This document shows, in pieces, positions 56,704 to 64,000 of a stretch of 64,000 bases of DNA; position 1 is the first letter of the stretch; the number at the start of each line of letters is the position of its first letter. The DNA lies in contig JAHCBA010000023.1 in the NCBI GenBank assembly GCA_019634625.1, positions 38,879-102,878 of the forward strand, written 5' to 3'. The notes below the pieces were generated by a model. The model had not been told where the DNA came from. It made no database searches and saw only the letters and a list, made by a program, of their open reading frames with translations. The DNA is from Verrucomicrobiia bacterium (lineage in GTDB: Bacteria; Verrucomicrobiota; Verrucomicrobiia; Limisphaerales; CAIMTB01). The position numbers were made by a program, and so were the translations under genes.

Positions 56704-56850
56704 CCCGAAGTGGTGGGTAGAGGCGCGAACTTCGCGAAGCAGCGCCTCGGAGGGCCGGGTTCCACGAGGCCGCAACGGTGTGGAGCGTTGGATCGAGGAC
56801 TCGCGGAGTTCGTCCCTCCGAGGCGCTGCCTCCTCACACACAGCTCCGGG
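56704..56850 (-). repeat. Family-A dispersed element, full copy
   Basis: A 147-base copy inverted relative to 44835-44981, flanked by CCCGAAGTGGTGGG and its partial complement. It carries the complementary core CTCGGAGGGCCGGGTTCCACGA. Confidence 0.88.
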
Positions 56851-57018
56851 TGCACCGCTCCCCCTTCACCCTCGCACAGGGCGGTAGAAAAAGTCCTGAG
56901 GGGTCTGGTCTGAGGTTTTGGACAGATCGCCTCAAGCCTGCCCCGATGGGTTCGATCCTGCTCCGACCACCCGTTCCGCACGGAATCTGCGAACGGCGAT
57001 CACGAGGCCAAATAGTAG

Positions 57019-57080
57019 GTCAGGCATGTCATTGTTGACGTCACTCTCCGTATAGTCGGTCAGGCGTTTTATTGTTGACG
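57019..57080 (+). repeat. Family-D repeat pair
   Basis: Two copies of GTCAGGC[AG]T....ATTGTTGACG spaced 40 bases apart (57019-57040 and 57059-57080), joined by a CCGTATAGTC-like link. The motif ends GTCA and TGAC form a short inverted repeat. Confidence 0.8.
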
Positions 57081-57451
57081 TCGCCAAATCAATCACGCGA
57101 CGAATTCCGAACTCTCGAACTCCGCACCGCATGCACGTCCGCCGCTCAGCTCCCGATTCGAAGATCCGAGAAGACCCCCCACCGGCGGAACGGGCAACCG
57201 TGGTTGGGTGTCCACGCTTTAGCGTGTCGGGGCCATGGGATTGGCGCCATCGAACGCAGGTCAGGCATACCTTTGTTGACGCTGAAACTGAATGTCGCGA
57301 CGAATTCCGAACTCTCGAACTCCGCACCGCATGCACGTCCGCCGCTCAGCTCCCGATTCGAAGATCCGAGAAGCCCCCCACCGGCGGAACGGGCAACCGT
57401 GGTTGGGTGTCCACGCTTTAGCGTGTCGGGGCCATGGGATTGGCGCCATGG
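57060..57451 (+). repeat. About 200-bp tandem duplication
   Basis: A unit of about 200 bases occurs twice. Each begins with a family-D motif, continues through CGACGAATTCCGAACTCTCG and a shared stretch of roughly 150 identical bases, and ends with a family-B CACGCTTTAGCGTG hairpin (57213-57226 and 57412-57425) and GGGATTGGCGCCAT. Bases 56851-57713 hold no supported gene. Confidence 0.9.
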
Positions 57452-57632
57452 GGTGTGCCGGATCCGCCCTCCCCTTGCTCCTCCGCCCCTCCCTCGCCAT
57501 CGGCGCGCCTCACTCGCAACCCGGGGCAACGCCCCCTCCCTGAAATGAAATGCCCCCGTTGCTTTTGTTTGGCCCTGCCCAGTGCAGGGCCGCGACGTCC
57601 TGCGCAGCGCCCAGTCCAATATAATATAGTAG

Positions 57633-57680
57633 GTCAGGCATACCATTGTTGACGCCAGCCCGTATCGTCTGTCAGGCATT
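57633..57680 (+). repeat. Family-D repeat pair, second site
   Basis: A full motif at 57633-57654 and the GTCAGGCATT half of another at 57671, 38 bases apart, linked by CCGTATCGTC. This mirrors the arrangement at 57019-57080. Confidence 0.75.
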
Positions 57681-57713
57681 CTCCCATTCTCCCACGACCA
57701 ATCCGCCCTCCTC

Positions 57714-59069
57714 ATGACGCCCCGACCCGCGCTCGTCCTTCTGGCCCTCTTCGCCTTGCTCCCCTCCCCGCGATCTGCCACCGCGGCGGAACCGCCTTCG
57801 CGGCCCAACATTGTCCTCATCATCTCCGACGATCAGGCCTGGACCGACTACGGCTTCATGGGCCACCCCGTCCTGCGCACCCCCCACCTCGACCGCCTCG
57901 CCGCCAGCGGCGCCCTGTTCCGGCGTGCCTACGTCCCCACGGCCCTCTGCAGGCCATCCCTCGCCTCGATCGTCACCGGGCTCTTTCCCCATCAACATGG
58001 CATTACCGGCAATGATCCGTCGCCGTCGCTCGCCCCGCCCGGCTCCCCGGAATATGCCGGCCTCCGCGAACGGCTGATCTCGAAGATGGACCGCCACCCC
58101 ACCCTCCCCGGCCTCCTGGGGGAGGTCGGTTACCTCAGCCATCAGTCCGGCAAGTGGTGGGAAGGATCCTACCGCCGCGGCGGCTTCAGCCACGGCATGA
58201 CCCGCGGCTTCCCCGAGCCGGGCGGGCGCCACGGCGACGATGGCCTCGCCATCGGCCGCCAGGGACTACAGCCCATTCAGGACTTCATCGACCACGCGAC
58301 CCGCGAAGGGCGCCCCTTTTTCGTCTGGTACGCGCCGTTCCTGCCGCACACGCCCCACAATCCTCCGGAACGATTCCTCGCCCGTTATCGCTCCGCCGTT
58401 CCCTTCCTGCCGATCGCCCGCTACTACGCCATGTGCGAGTGGTTCGATGACACCCTCGGACAGCTCCTCGAACTGCTCGACCGTCGCGGCCTGTCCGACA
58501 ACACCCTGGTCGCCTACGTCGGCGATAACGGCTGGATCCAGGATCCGCATGGGACCGGGTTCGCCCCGCGCTCGAAACAGTCCGCCCACGAAGGCGGCAT
58601 CCGGCAACCGATCCTTCTCCGCTGGCCCGCCGCGATCCGCCCCCAGGTGCGGGACGACCTGGTCTCCAGCCTCGACCTCATGCCCACCCTCCTTCGCGCC
58701 GCGGGCGCCCGCGTTCCTGAAGCCCTGCCCGGACTCGATCTCCTCCCGGCGTTGCGGGACGACACCCCCCTTCCCCGCGACGCCATCTTCGGCGAGGGCT
58801 TCGCCCACGACATTGCGGATCTGGACCGGCCCGAGGTCACCCTTCTCTACCGCTGGATCATCGAGGGCCGCTGGAAACTCCTCCTCACCCACGACGGTCG
58901 TCTCGGCCGCTACGCTGCGGTCCATCCCCGCACCGAACGCGGACCCCAGCTCTTCGACCTCCTCACCGATCCCCACGAACACACCAATCTCGCCGAACGG
59001 GAACCCGACCGCGTCGCCCGCCTCGCCGAACGTATTGCCCGGTGGTGGCCTGTTTCCCCCACACCCTGA
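57714..59069 (+). CDS. Exported sulfatase, CxPSL variant
   Basis: A 451-aa sulfatase with signal peptide (ALVLLALFALLPSPRSATAA). Metal ligands DD at residues 39-40 in LIISDDQAW, the formylglycine site LCRPSLASIVTG with Cys79, GKWWEGSY and the late motif VGDNGWIQDPHGT are present. Leu replaces Arg in the usual CxPSR, as in a known subset with CxPS retained. Substrate is probably a sulfated glycan. It begins immediately after the family-D repeats. Confidence 0.9.
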   Translation: MTPRPALVLLALFALLPSPRSATAAEPPSRPNIVLIISDDQAWTDYGFMGHPVLRTPHLDRLAASGALFRRAYVPTALCRPSLASIVTGLFPHQHGITGNDPSPSLAPPGSPEYAGLRERLISKMDRHPTLPGLLGEVGYLSHQSGKWWEGSYRRGGFSHGMTRGFPEPGGRHGDDGLAIGRQGLQPIQDFIDHATREGRPFFVWYAPFLPHTPHNPPERFLARYRSAVPFLPIARYYAMCEWFDDTLGQLLELLDRRGLSDNTLVAYVGDNGWIQDPHGTGFAPRSKQSAHEGGIRQPILLRWPAAIRPQVRDDLVSSLDLMPTLLRAAGARVPEALPGLDLLPALRDDTPLPRDAIFGEGFAHDIADLDRPEVTLLYRWIIEGRWKLLLTHDGRLGRYAAVHPRTERGPQLFDLLTDPHEHTNLAEREPDRVARLAERIARWWPVSPTP

Positions 59070-59236
59070 CACTTTCCCTCCAACTCCCCCACCGCCACGG
59101 CTTCCTCCCGTCACGGAAACCGTGGAGACACAAGTCGGTACCCACGGAGACGCGGCGGGAGGGATGGAGAACGCTCCATCCGCCCCACCGCGTCCCGCCT
59201 TGATGCCCGAAGGACGCCCGGCGCGTCCCTCTGGCG
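59070..59236. other. Convergent gap
   Basis: A short space between converging genes. A Pro/Arg-rich sequence is present but no clear terminator stem. Confidence 0.4.
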
Positions 59237-61276
59237 CTACTGCGCCGCCGGGGTGGCCAGCCGATAGAACCGGGTGCCGGAAGGCGTCACGATCAGCACC
59301 GTCTCGTTACCCTCCACGGTCGGCACCTCCGCCACCGGCGTCCACGGCCCCTCGACGGATTCCGCGGATTCCAGCCCCAGCCCCGTCGCACTCGCCGGCC
59401 AGGCGAATCGGACCGCGCCCTGGTCGGTCCGGCCCACTGAAAGCGCCACGGCGTCGGGCGGACGGCAGTCTTCGAGGGCATTCTCGCCGGCATTCGGACC
59501 GCACGGGCGGATCACGGCGTACTGCAACCGGCTGATGAACACCTTCCCGCTGGCCACGAAACGCGCGGCCGCCTGCGGACCCTGATTGACGCCCTGGAAC
59601 TTCATATCCGGGATCTCCCAGTACGCCTGCCGCCAGGTTCCCGTCCCTTCCAGCGTCACCACGATGTTGCCCGGGGTGAAGGCCAGCGTCAGGTTGCCGC
59701 CACGCTCGGTCTGATACACCTCGGGACGGAACGTGACCCCGACCAGTTCCGGATCGTCGTAGTACGTCGCGCAGATCACCAGGCGGGCGGGCGGCTGCGA
59801 ACTCGGCCCGAGCGCCTCCTCCAGAATGGCGAAGTTCAGGTAGTTGTGATTGAACCCCGGGCTGCCGTCTTCGAACGCAGGCCGCACCGCCATGCGCCGG
59901 TCCTCTGCCGGCCCCGCCTCGTCCACAATCATGTTCTGGTCGCCCCCACTGCTCCCCACATCCAACCCGTCCCGGATGTCCAGGGCCAGGTCCAGCTCCG
60001 CGTAGCTTCCGTAGGCGTCCGTGCAGATCGCCGGGTCGGCATGGCAGTCACTCAGCGGATCCTGACCCGCCAACGGATGCGCACCGGTGCGGAGCACCGC
60101 GATCTCGAAGCGGGACACCGCCACCTGCCCGTTCTCGGAGATGAACCGCGGTCCCGCGGTCAGCCCTTCGGCGTTCACCCCGCGCAGGTTCACCGCCGGA
60201 ACCACCCACGACCGGCGAATCCACTGGCCGGTCCCCTGCATGACGTGCCTCCGCTCCGCGGGGACGAACCCGATGCCGGTTGCGTCATCCGTCGCATAGG
60301 CCTCCGGACCAAACTGCACCTCCAACCCCTCGAAGGCCGGGTCGTCGTAGAAATCCACACACACCTTCACCGACCTCGGATCGTTGCAGGGCAGCCCCAG
60401 ATAGTTCCCGGTGATGCCGAAGTTGAGGAACATCCCTTCCGGCCGAACCGCCCGCCGCTGATCCCCGGCCGGCCCCACATTGTCCTCGTACACCACCGTC
60501 TGATCCCCGGAATCGAGCACCTGGATGTTCGAACTGCTGTCCGCGTGGATGTCGATGCCCGCGAGATTCGTCGCCGGCTCCGGCTCGCAACCCTCCGCGG
60601 GCGCGAACTGCAGGAAGTCCTCCGGTTCCCCGAAGGCCCCCATCTCCCCGAAGGCCACCACGCGCACAATCAGGTTGGGCACCCCCTCAAAGCGGATCGT
60701 TCCGCCATTGACCCCCCCAAATCCAAAGCTGCCCTGGGCCCCATCGGGAATCGACCCGATATACCGTGTCCCATCCGGCCGGAATCCGTTGGGAATCCGA
60801 AACAGCACCCAGTTCCATTTCCGATTCCCGGCCTCCACCGGAATCTGCCCCCCCACCGGGAAGGCCAGATTCGGCAGAATGCCGGTGAGAAAATTGAAAT
60901 TGCGCGGCTCCCCGGCCGCATTGAACAGCGCCCCATCCCCGTACACCTGCACCAGGATGTCGATCGTCTCCTCCTCCGCCCACGTGTCGTAGAGCGGGTC
61001 GGCAACGTTCAGAAAATTCCCGTCAACCTTCTTCCCCTGGAATCCCCCGATCGTGATGTCCGACGTCACCTGGTCGCCTCCCGACAGGATCAACAGATCC
61101 GGCGACCAGCCGGCCCCGGGGGCGTCCAGCCCCCCGTCCGTCACCACAAAATGAACCGTCCTGTTGGGATCCACCGTGGGTGGCCACGCCTCCGGCGGCG
61201 GATACGATTGCGCCTGCATCAGCCAGCTCCCCAACAGCAGGGAACTGAGCCCAAGAGTAAACGTGCGACTGCTCAT
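59237..61276 (-). CDS. Secreted two-module protein, FYRLR-type C-terminus
   Basis: A 679-aa exported protein (start at 61276, signal peptide TLGLSSLLLGSWLMQAQS). After an N-terminal domain of about 220 residues come two homologous modules of about 190 residues with parallel motifs: RRAVRPEGMFLNFGITGNYLG against RRMAVRPAFEDG...NYLNFAI, and FYDDPAFEG against YYDDPELVG. The C-terminal 60 residues (RFAWPASATGLGLESA to FYRLATPAAQ) belong to the small beta domain shared with other exported proteins here. Function is unknown. Confidence 0.85.
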   Translation of the reverse strand: MSSRTFTLGLSSLLLGSWLMQAQSYPPPEAWPPTVDPNRTVHFVVTDGGLDAPGAGWSPDLLILSGGDQVTSDITIGGFQGKKVDGNFLNVADPLYDTWAEEETIDILVQVYGDGALFNAAGEPRNFNFLTGILPNLAFPVGGQIPVEAGNRKWNWVLFRIPNGFRPDGTRYIGSIPDGAQGSFGFGGVNGGTIRFEGVPNLIVRVVAFGEMGAFGEPEDFLQFAPAEGCEPEPATNLAGIDIHADSSSNIQVLDSGDQTVVYEDNVGPAGDQRRAVRPEGMFLNFGITGNYLGLPCNDPRSVKVCVDFYDDPAFEGLEVQFGPEAYATDDATGIGFVPAERRHVMQGTGQWIRRSWVVPAVNLRGVNAEGLTAGPRFISENGQVAVSRFEIAVLRTGAHPLAGQDPLSDCHADPAICTDAYGSYAELDLALDIRDGLDVGSSGGDQNMIVDEAGPAEDRRMAVRPAFEDGSPGFNHNYLNFAILEEALGPSSQPPARLVICATYYDDPELVGVTFRPEVYQTERGGNLTLAFTPGNIVVTLEGTGTWRQAYWEIPDMKFQGVNQGPQAAARFVASGKVFISRLQYAVIRPCGPNAGENALEDCRPPDAVALSVGRTDQGAVRFAWPASATGLGLESAESVEGPWTPVAEVPTVEGNETVLIVTPSGTRFYRLATPAAQ

Positions 61277-61362
61277 GACTTCGTCGGTGAGGCGTCCCGT
61301 ATAACTCCTTGGGCGCTCTGTGGCGACAGGATTCCCACGGAAATCCAATCCCACGGGCGCGT

Positions 61363-61547
61363 CCCGGAGTGGTGGGTGAGGAGGCAGCACATCGGAGGGA
61401 CAAGCTCCGCGAATGCTCATTCCAACGCTCCACACCGTTGCGGCCTCGCAGAGCTCGGCCCTCCGATCTCACCTCTCCGCTTCACTGCAGAGGGACAAGC
61501 TCCGCGAGTCCTCATTCCAACGCTCCACACCGCTGCGGCCTACTGCG
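61363..61547 (+). repeat. Rearranged family-A element
   Basis: Starts CCCGGAGTGGTGGGTGAGGA and carries the core GGAGGGACAAGCTCCGCGA twice, so it looks internally duplicated. Its right end overlaps the stop codon of the adjacent redoxin-cytochrome gene. Confidence 0.8.
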
Positions 61548-63480
61548 CAGGCGCGTCGGCCCAGTTGAAATAGCCGATGAACATCTCCTCCCAGCTCTGT
61601 TCCCCAAACCGGACCGATGCCGTCGGATCCGGGTTGTACGGGTTACGGATCGAGTTGTCCCATCCCCCCGTCACCACGATCCGTGTCCCCGCCGGCAACC
61701 GCTTCGGCGTCTCCAACCGGTACAAGGTCTGCCAGTCGAACCGATAGAACGGCACATTCAGCAGCGTCTCCCGCCGCTCGTCCGGATACACCGCCTCGAA
61801 CCGGAACCAGCGCCCCCGGTAATGCATGTGCGGGCTCATCTCGTACAGCAGACCGTCCCGCGGCATCCGGAACTCCGCCGTCACCGGGTGATCCGCCGCC
61901 CCCGGCGGAATGACGAACCGCGTGTCATACGCCGCCGCCGTCAGCAGCTCCCGTTCCGGAGGCTGCCCCGCCAGGTACAATCCCAGCGCCGTGCGATCCG
62001 TCTCCGGCTGTCCCGTCGCCGTGTAGTGCAACTGAAACACGAGAAACGCCCCCTGCTTCAGCAGCTTCCCCGTGCCCTCCGGAAACGGCACCTGCTCCAT
62101 CCCCGGCACGTACGCCGCGAAGTACCCCCCGAGCCCCGCCTGAATCTGGAGAATGTCGTTCAACCCCGAGGCGGTGAAGACCAGCACATGATGGAGCACC
62201 CGCGCATTGCCCGGACGCACCAGCGCCGCCCGCAACCACACGTCCGTCGGATACGGGTTCCGGATCAGCACATACCGGTAATCCACCGTCCCGGCCGCCG
62301 GAATCGCCTGCTCGTCGATCTCCAGCACCCGGTCCGGCTGGCCCATCGGCCATTCCGGCGGAGGCGGCGGCACGTTCTCCGCCAGCGGATCCGGACCGTC
62401 CCCACGCGGCGCACCCCGATCGATCCAGGCCACCAGTCGCGCCACCTCCTCCCCCGACATCATCCCGTCATTCGAATACCGCTGCGCCTGCCGATCCGCA
62501 TGCCACGGCGGCATCCGCCGGGTCAGGATCTCGTCCTTCATCAGCGGTGCGAAATCCCGCACAACCTCGTGCCCGGTCATCGCCCATGGCGCGATGTTCC
62601 CCGGACTGTGACATTCCACGCAGTACCGCCTCAGGAGCGGTGCGATGTCCCGCGCGTAATCGTCCTGTTCGAATCCCGCCGACGGTAACGGTTCTCCCTC
62701 CACCCGGCTTTCCCGGACGGTCACCCGCCCGCCCCCGAGATGCTGGTGCAGCGCTTCACCCAACAGGGATGTTCCGCCCGTTCCCACCCCGTCGCCCGGA
62801 CCTCCCCCAATCCGGCCCTGGTACACCACCGAGTAGGCCGCCGGATCGTACAGGACCGCCTCGGGCACCCGGCCGCGCCCCAACTGCCGAGTCACCACCC
62901 CCGCCTCATCCTCGAGAATCGTGAAGTCCAGTCCCAGGCCCCGCGCCTCCTCCTCCCAACGCGCACGGTCCGAGCCCGTCCCCATCGCCACAATCCAGAA
63001 CCGCGCCCGGGTGCCCCAGTGCTCCGCCAACGCCCGAAGCACCGGCGCATCCCCCTCCAACGAACCGATCCCCGCGCCCGCCAGGAGCAGGACCAGCGCC
63101 CGTGTGTCGGTCTGATAGAACAACTCGTGCGCCTGCCCGTCGGTCGATAGCAGGCGAAGATTGGGCACCTCGACCGGGACCGTCCCCGAAAGCAGGCGAA
63201 GCCGGTAGAAGTTCTGCGGGCGGGTGCTGCAGATGGGGTCGTACACGAACACCGGGCCCGGCCCCGGCCCCGGCGCCACCGTGGCGACCGGACGCCATTC
63301 GCGCCCGTCGTTCAGCAGGGCCTCCAACGCCTCCAGCGAGTATTCCCTTCCATCCTCACCCGCAATCGCGAGGCGCACGCCTGCCGCGTCACGGGCGATG
63401 CCCAGCTCATTGGACTGAGCGGTCATCGCCGCCACCATGCCGGCCAGCACCAGTCCGGTTCGCCAGAATGCAGCAGTCAC
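61540..63480 (-). CDS. Redoxin, cytochrome c and Cu-monooxygenase-like fusion
   Basis: A 646-aa exported protein; a GTG at 63480 gives a signal-like segment (RTGLVLAGMVAAMTAQS). Residues about 20-90 include an FYRLR-type motif (NFYRLRLLSG). A thioredoxin-like domain of about 130 residues follows but its CxxC position reads GAGIGS, so disulfide activity is unlikely. A c-type heme site CVECH and MPPWHAD mark a cytochrome domain. The rest (VLHHVLVFTAS, QLHYTATGQ, SPHMHYRGRWF) matches the copper type II ascorbate-dependent monooxygenase C-terminal fold with His/Met-rich sites. Periplasmic electron transfer or oxidation is likely; substrate unknown. Confidence 0.85.
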   Translation of the reverse strand: MTAAFWRTGLVLAGMVAAMTAQSNELGIARDAAGVRLAIAGEDGREYSLEALEALLNDGREWRPVATVAPGPGPGPVFVYDPICSTRPQNFYRLRLLSGTVPVEVPNLRLLSTDGQAHELFYQTDTRALVLLLAGAGIGSLEGDAPVLRALAEHWGTRARFWIVAMGTGSDRARWEEEARGLGLDFTILEDEAGVVTRQLGRGRVPEAVLYDPAAYSVVYQGRIGGGPGDGVGTGGTSLLGEALHQHLGGGRVTVRESRVEGEPLPSAGFEQDDYARDIAPLLRRYCVECHSPGNIAPWAMTGHEVVRDFAPLMKDEILTRRMPPWHADRQAQRYSNDGMMSGEEVARLVAWIDRGAPRGDGPDPLAENVPPPPPEWPMGQPDRVLEIDEQAIPAAGTVDYRYVLIRNPYPTDVWLRAALVRPGNARVLHHVLVFTASGLNDILQIQAGLGGYFAAYVPGMEQVPFPEGTGKLLKQGAFLVFQLHYTATGQPETDRTALGLYLAGQPPERELLTAAAYDTRFVIPPGAADHPVTAEFRMPRDGLLYEMSPHMHYRGRWFRFEAVYPDERRETLLNVPFYRFDWQTLYRLETPKRLPAGTRIVVTGGWDNSIRNPYNPDPTASVRFGEQSWEEMFIGYFNWADAPAQ

Positions 63481-63606
63481 TCGATCAGCCTGAGGCGTCC
63501 CACCCACGCGGCGCAATCCCTCAAATGGGTTGCCAATCCCAGCCTGCGTCTCCTCCGCCAGCACAAATCCCCGTTGTCTTTCCCCGCTGTTCCCGGGGAC
63601 GCCACG

Positions 63607-63757
63607 CCGTATCCTTGCAGTAAGGAGGAAAGCGATGGCGCCGCAGAGTTTCGGGCAAGGCGAGGTGTGCAAATGAAATGTGTCAGCCTATTTTTAATTT
63701 ACCGCTTCATTATTTTATTGTGTGTCAGACTATTTCTACTTTACTGCATGGCCATTG
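63607..63757. repeat. Family-E element ahead of the RAYT gene
   Basis: The left end CCGTATCCTTGCAGTAAGG matches the family-E left end at 15111, and the following 40 bases (GCGATGGCGCCGCAGAG and TTCGGGCA) are nearly identical. The right end CTTTACTGCATGG is an 11 of 13 match to the complement of the left end. Inside are two TGTCAG.CTATTT.TA.TTTAC repeats 42 bases apart. It ends 22 bases before the RAYT start. Confidence 0.75.
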
Positions 63758-63778
63758 CCCTTACGCTCACTGCCCACC

Positions 63779-64000
63779 ATGAGAACACCTCGCATCACGG
63801 CCGATCCCTCCCTCCCCGCGACGTACCACTGCATGTCCCGCGTCGCCGGGCGCCTTCCCCTCCTCGACGATTCCGCCAAGCACAAGCTCCTCAACATCCT
63901 CCACCACCTCGCCCGCTTCTGCGACATCGACATCATCACCTTCTGCATGATGTCCAACCACTTCCATCTCCTCATCCGCGTCCCGCCCAAACCCCTACCC
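63779..64000 (+). CDS. REP-associated tyrosine transposase (partial)
   Basis: The first 74 residues of a transposase cut by the window end. It begins MRTPRITADPSLPATYHCMSR (the short YHCMSRV opening typical of the family) and contains FCMMSNHFHLLIRVP, the HUH-type histidine motif of Y1/IS200-like transposases. The catalytic Tyr lies beyond the window. RAYTs are single-copy housekeeping-like transposases that mobilise short palindromic REP elements, and a family-E element sits directly upstream. Confidence 0.93.
   Translation, partial: MRTPRITADPSLPATYHCMSRVAGRLPLLDDSAKHKLLNILHHLARFCDIDIITFCMMSNHFHLLIRVPPKPLP

Noticed and set aside
57019..57080. Family-D TTGACG...TATAGT as a promoter
   Set aside because: The two boxes are only about 10 bases apart, too close for a sigma-70 promoter.
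57072..57548. Short ORFs in the repeat nest
   Set aside because: They run through tandem duplicated repeats and have no protein-like features.

Overview
The window is very GC-rich chromosomal DNA, and most genes prefer C at the third codon position. Gene content points to a free-living member of the Verrucomicrobiota, probably Limisphaerales/Pedosphaera-like. The signs are large secreted proteins ending in a short FYRLR-type domain, a PEP-CTERM protein, prepilin-like proteins with an N-terminal [17 protein letters not shown] segment, sulfatases, RNase HIII, EboE, an ECF sigma locus and many short dispersed palindromic elements. No rRNA or tRNA gene was recognised. The phylum call is inference from family knowledge, not a search result.

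Layout. 1-1127: gene-free repeats. 1128-5561: giant secreted lectin-like protein closed by a clear terminator. 6236-10187 (minus): accessory island of a formylglycine-enzyme-fold protein whose C-terminus looks like a diversity-generating-retroelement (DGR) variable region, a 74-aa DGR-accessory-like protein and a 993-aa LRR-Roc-COR (ROCO) GTPase. 10454-13840 (minus): secreted four-repeat protein. 14267-16658 (plus): pseudopilin, a palindrome-ended mobile-looking repeat and a glycosyltransferase. 16637-21755 (minus): beta-helix protein, rsmE, dnaJ, grpE, a 4Fe-4S ferredoxin and a PEP-CTERM protein. 22035-35365: sugar and polysaccharide metabolism (Gfo/Idh oxidoreductase, lactonase, sulfatase-SGNH fusion, toroidal glycosidase, PL10 pectate lyase), an O-antigen ligase-like protein, EboE and RNase HIII. 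35693-39558: secreted protein and GH16 enzyme. 39695-42841: ECF sigma operon. 43199-44710: Tat lipoprotein of the dimethylformamidase-like family. 45154-49261 (minus): coiled-coil protein, OmpA-like protein, Rab-like GTPase and histidine kinase in a tightly coupled operon. 49444-56630 (minus): gluQ, acetyltransferase, AguB, Ser/Thr kinase and a YhaN/YhaO (SbcCD-like) pair. 57714-63480: sulfatase, secreted protein and a redoxin-cytochrome c-copper monooxygenase-like protein. 63779 to the end: start of a REP-associated tyrosine transposase (RAYT).

The most notable system is the minus-strand trio at 6236-10187. It looks like a hypervariable recognition protein coupled to a eukaryote-like GTPase signalling protein, the layout expected of a DGR-diversified conflict or self-recognition system. 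Neither reverse transcriptase nor template repeat is in the window, so any diversification would act in trans. The second theme is the density of structured intergenic repeats (at least five families), one of which lies directly in front of a RAYT gene.
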